From: Onchocerca volvulus | Lineage: Eukaryota > Nematoda > Chromadorea > Rhabditida > Onchocercidae | NCBI GenBank assembly: GCA_000499405.2 | Contig: HG738138.1 | Coordinates: 4,266,368 to 4,330,367 of the forward strand | Direction: 5' to 3' | Length of the DNA stretch: 64,000 bases | In this document: positions 37,500 through 50,484 of the stretch, in pieces | Layout of the letters: every line of letters starts with the position of its first letter | Position numbering within the stretch: the stretch's first letter is position 1 | Translations under genes and position numbers: made by a program | Notes under the pieces: model-generated | Databases searched by the model: none | The model's input: the letters and a program-made list of their open reading frames with translations, nothing else | Told to the model about the DNA's origin: nothing

Positions 37500-40400
37500 G
37501 AAACTGGTTCGTCCTAATGCTCGTCGTCATCTGTTCTCCTTCTGAAAGTCGAATCAACTGAACTTCGACGTAAATGGCATGAGAGCAATGTAGCAACACA
37601 TGAAGCTTGACGTGTTACTAACAATTCAACATTACTTTAGTAGTAACATATTCATTCTAATATATTTATTACTCCCGCTACTACAACTCCCAACTATTTG
37701 TAATGATGAATGCAAATGAATTCGAGAAGTTTTCTGGATGACATTGAATTAAGCAGTCATCAAATTGATTCTATTTTACTCACCATTTTTATACTTAAAT
37801 GACTGCTACTATAAGAGGTGATGAAGTTGCCTTGTTCAGCTAATTTTTTCCAAAATAACGGCGATTAAGCACTAATTTAAACAGTAAGGCTCTCAAAAAC
37901 AAGACTTCAATTTTTCAGTATCGTAATTCCCATATTAAGGACGGTGGACAACATGTTGATCACAGAAGTCGCTTTCTACAACCTTTTTTCTTTTCAGTAA
38001 AAAAGATTAAGCTAGCTTATCTAGCTATCTATCCGCACATTTTATCTTAACATTAACTTCCATCGAGCATGAAATCATTGAAGTGCCATGCCGATAGTAA
38101 AGCATTATGATAAATTTAGCTATAAAACTCGAGTAAACAACAATATACGGTTACTCCTAGTAGCCCTGGCAACAGTTGGAAGATATATCTAGTGCGTCCC
38201 TATATCGGACTGAAATGCTTTAAATGATAATTTCCGGAAATTCATTTTCAAACCTTTAATATGACTAATGATCTGAAAGTGACGTTAAGTCATCTGAAAC
38301 TAATGTTTTCCATCATTTGTTGCAACATAGAATGATTAATCATCATTGAAATTAACATTCTAACCTTCAAAACAGCGGTTTTCTAGCTGTTAGCAATTCA
38401 TAAATACCTGTGCCATTTCAAAATTATTGTTTTGTGCAATGCTTTTTTTATAACTGTCTTACACTAATCATAACATCTGAAAAAATCTCTCCAACATTTA
38501 TTCGTACGGTTTGCAACCTCAAACATTAGGGGAATAGCAGATTCTGGTCTTAACTACATCTACAGCAAATCTCTTCGTTAACAATCGCTACAATTTATTC
38601 ACGAAAAACTCGGAATCTTTGTTTATACGGCACAGAATTGTGTACCTGTAAGAATTCGCGAAAATGATAAAAGGATTACCGGATTACCCACTTTACCTGG
38701 CTGCATATATGTTCAGCTACTGTGCATTTTCTCTTCCAATAATCTAATTGGCTTAGTTGTTACTCTGATAGTCATTGATAAGTCGCCTCACATTGATATA
38801 ATAATGTATGCTACTTTTTCATTCACTTCTCAGAAAAAATGGATAATTTTCCTGCCTTCTCCATGTTTCATTTCTGAAAAATATACACTTAGTTTTTTAT
38901 TCATTACTCACACAAGTGAGTTGGATTTCTGTATATTATCAGCTAATTCTGCCGTTATGTATCCTGAAAAACAATTAGTTCCAACCACAATCTTTCCTCA
39001 AAAATTGAAAAAGTTTTTCTGTGTCACTACTGAGTACAATGGACTTCCATCGTATGAGTAGCTGGTCGATACAGTTATATAAATGAACATATATGTAACG
39101 ATTTTTTTCAGTCTTAAATTGCGTACTTATTAAACTTAACTAATTAAACCTAACTTAATTGAGCTCACAAAAAATAACTGATAGTAATGAGAGGATTTGG
39201 ATCGGATAACTGTTGTTATAATGGAATTGAAGCTTTGATTGACATATTAATAACAAAACTTTCATATATATATATATATAGAGGCACTGCAAAATCAGTA
39301 ACATTTGTAACATTTCCATGATATTCCTGGGAAGCATTATGATAATACAGGAAGGAATGCGTCATCTAAACTAATGATCACGTTGAGCAATGATGTCGCA
39401 ATCGGATTTGAGCTGGCTAGGAACATTTCAAAAGAAATTAAACAGAGTTCATGCTTCTTGCTTCAGTTGATTATTCCATTCAGAGAATTGCTTTCCTTAG
39501 AAACTATTGTCACGTATTATTCATCTATACAGCCAAGCTTATACTAGAAATGAATGCTTTATATTAGTCCTCTATTCAATCAACTTTTCTCATTATGAGG
39601 AATCCACAGTCGATGATAGCGAGTTGTATGTGAAATTCGTTTTGCAGTATCTGTCACCAAAACTAATATTCTTCTGGTTCTTAAGTTTATTTCTGGATTT
39701 GCTGATAATTGCTTCCATATTAAAACATGCATTTCGTAAATTTTTATATTACTTCTAACACTGTACTAATACTTCGCAGAGGTTAATTTTTTTATTTGCT
39801 TGAATGAAAAAAACATTTAAGTGTCCTAAAAGAACTACAAAATATGACAACGATAAGTTTATTATCACCATTAACGAGATCCACGCACAGTTCATCAAAG
39901 ATAAAACAAATATTTTACATTATTATATAAAAACATGAAATTATTAGCAAAGCTAAATAGTGGAGGTCGATGAAGTTTTCATGATAAAGCACAATTTAGT
40001 GCTTATTTTATGTTTAAGAGACTTACAGTTCAATATGAGAAAAATTGAAATTCAAAAACAGCAAAAGTAGTGTAGAATCTAAATACCTCAAAAATGAAAT
40101 GTACAAAAAAAAATATGAAATCGTTGACAAATATTTCTGTATATAACAGTTTTTCATAAAGGCACACTTCTTCAATTAAATGGAACAGAAATTTGGAAAA
40201 TTGCACATAAAAAACTCAAATATTTTGAGTACTGAATGTAGTAAACTAAATCACTGAAAATAATTATTGTTTAAAAAAAGAACACCAACAGCAAAATGAC
40301 CATAAGAAAGTATTCTCAGAGCTTTTTAAATTTAATTGGTGAGGATTAACTGGACGAACAAATTTAATTAACACCAATTTTGAACGGCTATACTGAGATA

Positions 40401-42550
40401 TATTAATGCTCAATTTGTGTTTCTATTTATTTGCAGCATGCAAATATATTTAAATTGTTGAAAAATTCAAAATTCAGCTTTTAATACTATCTTTGTAATA
40501 TGCACACATCATAAATAATAAATTTATGAAGTTCCGAAGCTCTAAAACGAATTCAGAAATGCGGATTAATTTAAACTGATGGATGAATGTCGAGAGAGAT
40601 GCTTATAAAAACATGATAAAAGAGGAGAAATTTTTCCTCCTTTAATATAATTCCATTGGAATATGATGCACAGACATATAATTGTCTGATATTTTTGAAA
40701 GTCTCAGATTTCTGACTTCTTAACATTATATAAATACAAATAATAAAGTAAACGAATAGTGAACAGAACTCAGGTAATTGATACAACAGGTGGAAATATG
40801 GCAGAACGGGATCCATATGAATATTGAAGTGACTGGATTCGAGTCATGCATACACAGTGTCCTCCTTCTTGTTCCTCTTCTGGCGACGGTGGACTCCATG
40901 AATATATGCCATAGGCTAAATATTGAATTGAAGTGAAGTTCTGATATGTTATTAGTAGCGATTGACGCTTTTTCGCATCATAAGAAACCTTCATTTTTTC
41001 ACGTCAATTTTACTTTATTCGTTTCAAAATTCATTTCATTCACAATATCCTTATACTAAAAAGCTCAAATTCCGTATGAAATAACCTGTGCAAAACTGCT
41101 GACATTCTTCGGGCTTCCTAAAACGTACTTCTGCTGTCGCGCCACCTTCTATTTTCACGTTTTTCAAAAATGAACCCTGTCCTGAAAGCACACTTTATCA
41201 TCCAACAATGATAAAGTGCATAAGAGTTCTTCTTCTGAATGCGCTTTTTAGATTAATTCCTTATGAATTTCGTGACATCTACTATTTGTGACAAATTTAA
41301 AAGCATTTTCCTATTTTGATAAAATTGCAATGCCATTATTCTACTATCAATATACAGCTGTGACTAAAAACGTGGTTGAATCACATTAAGCCTTGTCCTT
41401 ATTGTCTAGTTTCAGGTCTTCGCCAACTAAAAATGAAAAGTGCACACCTGAGTGAGTATTTGCTTTTAAACCACTAATTGCTTCATAATTAATTTCGGAA
41501 TCGGACATTGCTGATTTCAAATAACATCGCTTTCTTGTTTTACTATATGTATAACCAAGACAGCAATGATCCCGAGCACATGTTATGCAACATCGCTAAA
41601 ATCATTACTACTACGTTATTATGCTAAATTGAAAAAAGTGATATTTTCACTAACAAAAATGTGATAATTTCTCGACAACTTCAAAAATCACAATGCTGCA
41701 AATGCCTTATATTGTATATGTGAATGTGTTAAAGATTTTCGAATCTCATTCTTATTCGTTGATAATTTCCAAAATTTATTCGAAATGATTTTGGCAAACG
41801 AAACAGTATGAAAGAGATACTTTTCCTCTATCCAAAAGACTGTTCGATGTCTCTGCTAAACAAATGCCAATTTTACTTTTTGCTAATCAACAAATTTCTA
41901 CTTTTTATATGCTCATCTGAGATTTGTCTATAATTTCCATATTTTTGATGGAGGAAACAATATCACCTTAATATCACTTGCATTGAATTCATCATAAGTA
42001 CCACCACTTAATGCAATATTTGGAAGATAAAAGCACCGCGATGCTGAAATTTGATAGCTTCATGAAACTAGGTTACTATATAAAATTTATTAGAGTTCAT
42101 TTTGTCCTCACTTTATTCTCATTTATAATTGATATATACAAAAATCAATTTGAAGCCAAATGCCATTATAAATATTTCGCTAGTTCTTCACTTCTCAGCA
42201 TCACTTATTATCAGAATAATGAAACAGAGAATTGATCTGTTTCAAAATGTGGAATTACAAATACTCTAAAGAATATAAGTCCTATAAGACATTATTTCAT
42301 GATCATCCCAAAATACAATACGTTTATTTCAAAGGCATATTCTATGATCTACAAAAGAGAATTTAAAAAAAAAAAATTAGCAACGTAAAACGAATTTATT
42401 ATATCAATCTTACTAAATATTTTATTCTAAGTATTCAATGCTTAATATATAAACACAATCAGATATTCGCTGCACTACCATTTCAGCGTTGAAAAGTCTA
42501 GTTTCGTCAAATGACTTAATTTGATGAGAAAATTGAATAGAACTAGAAAT
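37500..42550. other. AT-rich stretch without recognised genes
   Basis: Apart from the candidate exon at 40915-40856 and a (TA)n run at 39266-39281, nothing is supported. Open frames such as 38804-39061 and 39507-39758 on the plus strand have no splice context or recognisable content. If the distal lin-14 exons are real, most of this is intron. Confidence 0.4.
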
Positions 42551-42554
42551 TACG

Positions 42555-42740
42555 AATTATAAATAAATAAATAAACGAATAAATAAATAAATAAACGAAC
42601 AAACAAACAAACAAACAAACAAATAAATAAGTAAATAAATAAATAAGTAAATAAATAAATAAATAAATATATATATATATTTATATATTTTTTTTTAATA
42701 TTTTTATATATATATATAGGGAGAGAGGGAGAGAGAGAAA
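42555..42740. repeat. AAAT/AAAC tetranucleotide, TA and GA microsatellite cluster
   Basis: AAATAAAT units grade into AAACAAAC and back to AAATAAGT, followed by two (TA)n blocks around a T run, then GAGAGAGGGAGAGAGAG at about 42720-42738. The minus-strand Leu/Phe/Tyr frame across it is a repeat artefact. Confidence 0.95.
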
Positions 42741-44039
42741 TTAACAAATATAATAGCATTAGGATTAGGGCCGTTATTAATATGTCGTAATCGCCTGAGA
42801 CTTATTGTATCTAAATATTATTTAAAATATTCCAGAGCTTTTTGGCTAAAACTGTCTTTGAATTTTCATAAAATTAGGGAACAAATGGATGTTGATGTGT
42901 GTAAGTATACGACAGTTATAGCCAATGATCAAAAGAAGTTGCATGTTGGAAGTAGAAAAAGTAACTTATTAAGTTCATTTGTACGTCACTCAATTTACAA
43001 TTATTAATTTTTATTCAACTTTTACGAAAGACTATTCTGTCAATGCACATCCTAACATCCATTAGATAATTTCGAGAATGCTATCTAAGAAGATCTTCAA
43101 TTTCCATTTATCGCAACTTGACCTTCTTCAAAAAAGATTATCATTCTCTTTCAAGCTCTCATAGAATGGAGACTAAGAAAGAACGACTTCATGATAAAGA
43201 GATTAATTTATAAATTCCATCCAATGAAATTTCATGCATTTAAGGTACATGATCAGCTGGACATTAATTGAGAGATTTAATCCATCTGAGGTTATTCTAA
43301 AATATGGAATTCTGCTTTAAATGATAAAACGTTGAAAATTTGTACTAATTTACAAGTTTATGAATAATAATCGTTATTCTACATGGATTCTTTCTTCATT
43401 GAGAGTAAAAAATGTCCTAACCATGCATTGATTAATTTATACTGATGAAGTTGTGAGTTTTGCAGGAGATTGAAGATTACTGTATATGTTGAAGAGATTA
43501 CGCATATAACAATTTCATAAAAACTTACTTACTGACTGTGCTGTACGGACGAATAAACCGATGATCAACGCTTCCAGTAGCATCCTGAAAAAAAAAACGT
43601 TCCAACAGTAAGTCCAAATCTTCAATCCCAGATTATTTGTTCTGATAGTTGCTGGTGCAAAATGAATTCCTGCAAAGTATTTTCTGTAGAATTATTTTGG
43701 AACTAATTTCGAGCGATCGAGCAAATGCAGATTCAAATCTAAAATTCACAAACGATAATCATTTGCGTGTACGTATATAGACTGATTGTTGCTAATAATT
43801 ACAAGAAGGAAAAGAATAGTTTAAAAAGGGATGAAACTAAGTTAGAAAAATCAGAACTGACAGATCGTTATCAAATAAATAAGTGTCCTCTGGATTAATA
43901 AATCATACAGGATAACGAATGGAAGTTAATAAATCAGTGATTAAATGTTTGCTTGTCAACAGGAATGAGTTAAGAACTTTCAGATCGACAATATGAAATA
44001 TCTATGCAAGACACAACATTTCGTCCCCTTCTAAATGTA

Positions 44040-44212
44040 AGTGTATGAGTGTACATGTATGTTTATGTGTGTGTTATATATGTGTGTGTCTGTGTATGTG
44101 CGTATGTTATGTGTATGTGTGTGTATGTGTGGTATGTATGTGTGTATGTGTGTGTATGTGTGTGTATGTGTGTGTATGTGTGTGTATGTCTGTGTGTGTC
44201 TGTGTCTGTACT
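44040..44212. repeat. GT/GTATGT microsatellite
   Basis: About 170 bp of TGTGTATG-type units. Both strands show long open frames (Cys/Val on one, His/Thr on the other) typical of a GT repeat. Neither is a gene. Confidence 0.95.
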
Positions 44213-44823
44213 TCAGTGATTTGCTAGAGGCATTATGGATTAGCACTTCTCAGGAACACAACGTGCACGCTATCACTCTTGAGAATGATAAATGAAACTT
44301 TGCAGAGAACACAATTCAAGATTACAATGATCGCTTCATCATTTTTTGTCATTTCCATGCGATTTTCATTGTTATCGAATATTTCAGAATCCTCGATAAC
44401 AATTCCAGAATTACGGAATTCGGCGGCAATTTTACCGTTTCTTATTTAATTAGTTAATATCAACAAAAAATCAAAAGTATTTATTTGCTTGTTTGCAATC
44501 TATTATTCGCATCTTCTCAAACACCCAGAATTTCCATTTTCTAGAAAATCAGCAAAAAATTTGTCAGAATAAAATCGATAAAAATTATTTCTTGACAATT
44601 AATTGTAATTATATTAGATTCTGTTTGATGTGGGAATAATTTTCTCTATTCATTTGATGAATTCACTTTTAAACAAGCTTCAAATCTCATTTAGCAGAGA
44701 AGGCAGAATTTGAAAAATTCTTCAAAAGCTCTTATCGCAAGTGATCAAATGCTTCCTTTCTGATAAATGATTTTCTAGATGTCCTTGATACTATTTTCAA
44801 CTCATTCAATTGCAGAATGAAAA

Positions 44824-44891
44824 TAAGAACTGCTCATTTTCTAAAAGCACTTTTATTTTGAAAAGTGCTATTAGAAAATGAGCAGTTCTTA
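44824..44891. repeat. Long inverted repeat: 31-bp stem, 6-nt loop
   Basis: Arms 44824-44854 and 44861-44891 are reverse complements with one mismatch, separated by ATTTTG. The left arm begins TAAGAACTGCTCATTTTC and the right arm ends GAGCAGTTCTTA. No terminal duplication or transposase is visible nearby. Confidence 0.95.
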
Positions 44892-47600
44892 ATCGTAAAA
44901 TCCTAATTATTCACCAACGATTTATTCATTTCTTTCTGAATTACATTTCCCAGATTATTGTTGAGAACAAAAGTAATAAAAACTTGATTCTTGCTGCACC
45001 ACATTTAAAGTTTGGCAAATTAATTCTTACATACACGTTTCAGTGTTTTAATGGTAAAGCCAAATAATGAAAATTGAAAGAATGGCTTTCCTTCATCAAT
45101 GTTGCACTTTTCAATACAAATCAGCATCGTCTAAATATCATTTGAAATTTGTTATGCATTTTGATAATATCAGCACATTCCTCAAACGAATATCGCAGGT
45201 TGAAAATTTGTGCCAAAAAGAGAACTAATTAAAAATGGATGTCGAAAATTTGGTATTACTTGATGGCGAAGAGTGAACCAATTGAGAAATCAGAAATTCT
45301 TATTCAGCAGATTTCCATGTTCTATTTTCGTAATAGATGATGCATGCATGCAATCTTTACAAGTGTCAGAAAGTTGTAGTATGTGCTGAGAAAAGAGCTA
45401 ACAAACTAATCCAAAGAATGAGTCAATCCACAAATGACGGAAGAGCTTACATAAGCAAATTATTTCTTGAAATCAACAATATTCACCTATATCCGATCGA
45501 CTTGAAGTTGTTTTAGGCAAATTAACATTTGAATCATATGATAGAAAAATAATTGAATGTCTAGAAAGACGAAACTCCACGAAAAGATTTTATAAACACA
45601 AGCCACGAAATTAATTTTCTGAACTCAGTTATCCATGAGAAAATCAATATTACGCAACGATTCTATCCAGAATCTGTAATAAAATTCTGCCTGATAAGAA
45701 GTTTTTTTTTTTTTCATTTGTAATTTTTCCATTTTAAATATTTTTTTTCATTTTGATTTTTCACTTTGAAGAAATTTCCCAATTTTAATGCGCTTTTATG
45801 AATTATGCTGATAGGAAGTCATATGCCGAACGCAGCTGTGTTTAGAATTTATCAATTCGTTAAGAAAATAGATTATAAATTATGAATATTTCTGGATGAA
45901 GAAGCTTGCACAGAAGCATTTAATTTAGTAAATCAATTGGAAAAATATAAAATTTCTCCATCCAAATGTTTGAATTCCTACCTCAGAGCCAATGGTTAAA
46001 ACTTGCATGCTCCATTTTCGCTACAGCTACTACTTTTTTAAAGCTTAAAATCATCACGTATTTGTCGGTAGCAAAAATGCTAATTTTTTTTTTATTGCTA
46101 CAAGTAAAGGTGCTTTCAATTTCAAAATCAATTATCCTGAATTATCCCATGTTACTGATGTACGAATTTAAAATTTTGGTTCAATGACTCCATTGAAATG
46201 TTTGATCATTTCTTATTCAGCTGATAAACAGTAGACTAAATGACTAACAATAATTAAGCGGAAAAGATGAATCCGGAATCAGAACTGAAACCATCCTTAG
46301 AATGGTATAATGTACAAAGAATTGCATATATCAAAATGGAGTATTACGCAGAAAGTCACTGTATTCATCCGATTCCATAGCGAAATTATTTAAGGTGATA
46401 TCATTATATCAAAAAAAGAGTTCTGTATAATTATACATAAATTGATTTCGAATAACGAATATCTTGCCAGAAGATTGGAACAAATAAAATATAAATACAG
46501 CGAGAGTATACTTATTTGCATGGCAAGTTTTCCATACTTTTTATGCTCATTTTGGTTTAGCATTTCAGAAAACCTTTCAGAAAAGAGAAGAAAAACATAT
46601 CTTTTAAGAACAATATAATGAATCTTAAGAAGTCATAATGAGTTTTGCAGAAAAAAGTTTGATCGAATCAAACCATACAGAGATTGAGTGATTGGATATA
46701 ACTTAGACAATCACAAAGATTTCTATATGTATTATGAAAAAATTGCTTTGCTATTGCTAAGAAATTAAGAAAAAAATTAGTAAAAATTTCAAAAAAAGAA
46801 AGGAAACACGATAATTGTTGGAAAGGACAGAATTCGTCATTGATCTGCAGCATCTAAAGTGTCATGCATCTGTTGCACTCTTTATTGCCTTAAATCTAAA
46901 TTTCACATGAACTTAAAACTATTCAGCTGTATACATTATTGATAATCTAATAAATTGATGGAAATAAAATTTCACGTTATTAAAGTATTTAATCAAGTTA
47001 GGATCATTGCAAAAGATGCAGTAAATGAAAAATTGTTCATAGATCAGTTATATATGCGAAAGCCTATGCATCGCAAATAGTACAAGTTCAACTTATTCTT
47101 CGCATTATTGCTTTTATTACTTTGTGGATAAAGATTAATTCATTTTTCCGTAGATTAATTCGCTTATACATTGAGTTTTTTACCATATGCAGGCATTTTT
47201 GTTTGAAAAATAATGAGCTATCTTAAAGATAAAAGCAGCATTGGAGGACAAATCCTTTCCATTCTAGCTTTCTCCTTTACTTGTTTTGTCATAGAATTGA
47301 AAAATTCAGAAATTCAAAATCTGCTAAGACTATTGATAAAACCGAGTATAAAATTATTTTTTATGGTTTCCTCAAGGGTAAACTTGGCTATAAAATCTAA
47401 ATTTCTGAATTATCTGGGTTGTTGGAAAAAAAATCTGATTGAATTGTATAATTTGGTTTGTAGATTGATTGGACTGGAAACTGATTCTTGTTGCTGTTGT
47501 GACTCAACAAAGTCAGCGATGGATGTTGGGAAAATCTTATATGACAGAGACGAATCCTTTTAAGATTTATTGATTGATGGAAGAATAACTGTCGATAAAA
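44892..47600. other. AT-rich stretch without recognised genes
   Basis: The longest plus frame, 47213-47563 (116 aa), is not recognisable and has no convincing splice context. A fragment near 45894-45990 reads EEACTEAFNLVNQLEKYK in one frame before a stop, possibly a decayed coding remnant, but it is too short to call. Confidence 0.4.
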
Positions 47601-47639
47601 ACAACATCAGAGAATATCCAGATAAATTAATCACTGGTT

Positions 47640-48000
47640 ATTCTTCTCTTGTCGCTCTTGTCGATCTGAACTGTGGCTCCTGCTGCCTTGAATTGTACTT
47701 GAAGTTGCAGCTACTGCCGAATTATGTCGGACTGTCGCTACTGATCTGTCCAATTGTGCCGAATTTGAACTGCGAATTGTTGTAAAAAGCTTGTTGAAAA
47801 ACTCTCATAGAAAACTGTCAAGAAACTGATTCTGCAAATCCGAACCATTAAATCCTTTCAGAACTCCAACGTGTCGTTTCATGATTAATCGACCTCATTT
47901 TGTTTATTTGTTAGTCGGAGCATTTTGGTGGCAAATATGTTTATCGTTTTGGCGGAAAATGTGTTTATCCTTTTGCTGGTTCGTTTGAAACTTCCTTCGT
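47640..48000. repeat. Diverged duplicated block, copy 1
   Basis: This block is similar to 50485-50840 in the same orientation. Shared landmarks in order: TCGATCTG-ACTGT, AAATCCGAACC, ATCCTTTC, TCGACCTCATTTTGTTTA versus TCGATCTCACTTTGTTTA, then GGAGC, TTTTGG(T/C)GGCAAA(T/C)ATG and TTTATCGTTTTG. The second half (47885-47996) is clearly closer than the first. It carries three TGTTTAT motifs. No CWC22-like piece follows this copy. Confidence 0.7.
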
Positions 48001-49069
48001 CTTCCTGGTCATTTTGATCGAACTATTCCTTTTTTATTCTCGATCTTTTCCATTTGTCAGAATAAACCATAAAACTTCCAATAATTTGAAGTACAGAATT
48101 TATTCTTGTTATTATGATGAGACATTTCATTATTCTTATTGGATATTAAATGTTACAAGGCTGGATATGCATACAAATACCCAGAGAACATAATATTTCA
48201 CGCCTCGATACATATCAGTTCATGCGAAATTCAATATAAAGCACTCTTTTGTATTTCTACATAAAGATAAATTAGAACTGAATATCATGAATTGTGTGGG
48301 TGAATTTACGAAAATATTGATGATCTAATTCAAGTAGTATTTTACGCTTGGAATGCATTCTTTGGAGAGAAGAGAAAAATTAAATGAGGAACAGCATTTG
48401 AAGCAACTTGGAAAAAACATTTCCAGTGGCAAAAAAAGAAAAAATACTTTTTAACTATTGACAGACTGCTGTGTAATAAATACTTCATTACCAACATTTT
48501 CATAAAGCATACTGATTTCGTTTGAGACTGATAAAAATATATTCAAACCATTCAAGAAATTTAAATTAAAATTCCCGATTTATATAAATGTTATTGATAT
48601 TTCAGTGTGTTTCTAGCTGTAGAATTTGACCAAGTAGGAAGAACTTATGTTAATTTATTCATTAGCTATCTGCTATTGTGTAAACTTGTTTTGATATTGA
48701 AATTTCAAAACTTTAGTCTAATTAACTAAAGAAATAGAATCTGCTTCATCAGGTCCTTCAATTAATTTCTACTGCAATTTCAAGCATAAAAAAACATGTT
48801 TTACAATGAAAACGTTCGCTGATGAAATAAAGTTCGGTTTTCAATTTATGTTTGAGATAATTTTATTGATCATTGATTACTGTTTCAAATATTAAATTTT
48901 TGATCATAGCAAATTACTCGAAATTCAATCAAATTTCAGAAACAAACATATATATAACAATCATTCAGGATTCATGAACAACACTGAAACAAAATCTACT
49001 ACAAAATATGCATAGAATATTGTACTAGGGTTATCATCTTGATCGGAAGAAAGCTACGTATACCGTAGT

Positions 49070-50451
49070 CTCACTCATAATTTACGAACCATGTCCGAAA
49101 TATCCGAAAATTGTTATAAAGCTGACGGATCATACGGATCAGGTAATGCCGTTGCTTTACCTTCCCAGCAAATATATCTAACAAATATCGATAATGTTGC
49201 ATAATCTTCAAAAGAATTTGGAATTCAATCATTTCGTCGATGTTTGCTTCTGTTCGTGCTACCATCACGACCAACTTGACCAGATTCCTCATTATTTGTA
49301 CGTTTTTCTCGATTTTCCATATCGTTCGAATCTTTTCTTCGCCTTTTCTGCTTTTCATCACATTTTGTTCTTTCATTTCATTCTCTTTATATCCAGTTCT
49401 ATCATGCTTTTTTCTTTCCGTCTTTACTCGTTGTCCTCTCTTCTTGTGGTAAATTTTTTGTGATTCTTTACATTTGGTTCATCCATTATCATTCCGTTTC
49501 TCTTCGTCTTTCTCATTTTTCTATCGTTTTTCTTGTCATAACTTCTGGAGATAGAATCATTACTACTTTCATCCGAATCTGAACCACTCAATGAACTCCC
49601 TAAAGACAACGAAACTTCTCTAGCTCTGGTCATTTTCCAAGCTTGGTCCAAATGCAGTTTTAGATCGACTGTAAGATGTCCAAGACCTATCGTACTGAAA
49701 AAATTGATCGAAAAGCATATATTATTCGGATTGTCACGTGGGAATATTTTGTCGAAGGAAGATTACATTGATGGATCGCTAACTCTCCGCAACAGATTTT
49801 CCACACCTAAGAATTCGGTAAGTTCTTGGAAGATGAACAATAATTTGGATATTGTGATAGTAGAAGTTTTGTCCTTTCGTTCACAACATCTTTTGAACTG
49901 TGTCAGCAATCGATGAATGACTAACATTCAATATTTGGGAAATGACTGTGTTTGGATTATTGGTCGTGCTAATTAACCCCTGAAAGTATTTATGTCATAC
50001 CGTGCTAATTAACCCCTGAAAGTATTTATGTCATACCCTCATGCAAAATGGAGCTAATTAATTATAATTAATCCGGAAAATTATATAGTTGTTTAGCTAT
50101 GCCGAAATTAATATGGTGATGCTAAAAATAAATTAAGTTTGGAATCCATTGTCAAAAATTGGTACCCATTTATATATATATGAATTTCGTAACTTGAAAA
50201 ATGATTCTATGAAACGTATGAAAAGGATTAAAATTTCAAATTTCTTAACCTCCCTCGGATGACATTTCCACGCACAAATCTTTAAGCATGACATTAAGCA
50301 AATTGCTGGTGTTCGCTTTCTTCTGACGTTGAATTCGTTTCTTCAGGCGCTCACAGTTCAGTCTCTGATATGCTTTACTATTCTTATCACTGATCTGCTC
50401 TTGCATCATTTTAAGTTTGCCAGGTGGAATATGTGCACAACCTGTGTGCAT
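49070..50451 (-). pseudogene. CWC22 relic (spliceosome-associated MIF4G/MA3 factor)
   Basis: CWC22 is a spliceosome component that loads eIF4A3 for exon-junction complex assembly. At 50451-50250 the minus strand reads [19 protein letters not shown] then SKAYQRL, matching the conserved GGAYIPPAKLRMMQEQ-type start of its core. At about 49960-49650 comes LLFIFQELTEFLGVENLL, an in-frame TAA, then FPRDNPNNICFSINFF and STIGLGHLTVDLKLHL, matching the [24 protein letters not shown] end of the MA3 domain. A Ser/Asp- and Lys/Arg-rich tail follows with further stops to about 49070. Nearly all of the MIF4G domain between the two pieces is missing. The internal stop and deletion argue for a decayed partial duplicate. 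The parent gene is not in the window. Confidence 0.8.
49965..50036. repeat. Perfect 36-bp tandem duplication
   Basis: Two identical copies, 49965-50000 and 50001-50036, each beginning CGTGCTAATTAACCCC. They sit exactly in the gap between the N- and C-terminal pieces of the CWC22 relic. Perfect identity implies a recent event. Confidence 0.98.
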
Positions 50452-50484
50452 ATGTCACAAATCCGATGACATAGTGGTATCCCG

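Larger units (their letters stand above)
35234..43584 (-). other. Candidate 5' exons of the lin-14-like gene
   Basis: Three minus-strand pieces have splice signals and mutually compatible phases. 43584-43533 lies between a T-rich TTTCAG and GTAAGTAAG; it codes DATGSVDHRFIRPYSTV. 40915-40856 lies between ATATTTAG and GTGTATG and codes YGIYSWSPPSPEEEQEGGH. 35288-35234 has a weak acceptor (TTTACTGAG) and donor GTATGC, coding a peptide ending DALRCLAR. The chain then joins the exon at 34998 in phase. The piece at 43584 also opens with ATG one base after the acceptor in another frame. The first start codon is unresolved. LIN-14 genes in nematodes are known to have distant 5' exons and alternative starts. 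Confidence 0.35.

Noticed and set aside
40830..40850. Possible tRNA B-box (GATTCGAGTC)
   Set aside because: The match to GGTTCGANTCC is incomplete, and no acceptor or anticodon stem could be folded around it.
44031..44295. Cys/Val-rich and His/Thr-rich open frames
   Set aside because: Both are read-through of the GT microsatellite.
47213..47563. 116-aa open frame on the plus strand
   Set aside because: No recognisable motif, no splice context, and it runs into the duplicated block. Likely chance.
49966..50036. CRISPR-like repeat
   Set aside because: Only two directly abutting copies with no spacer, in a eukaryotic genome.
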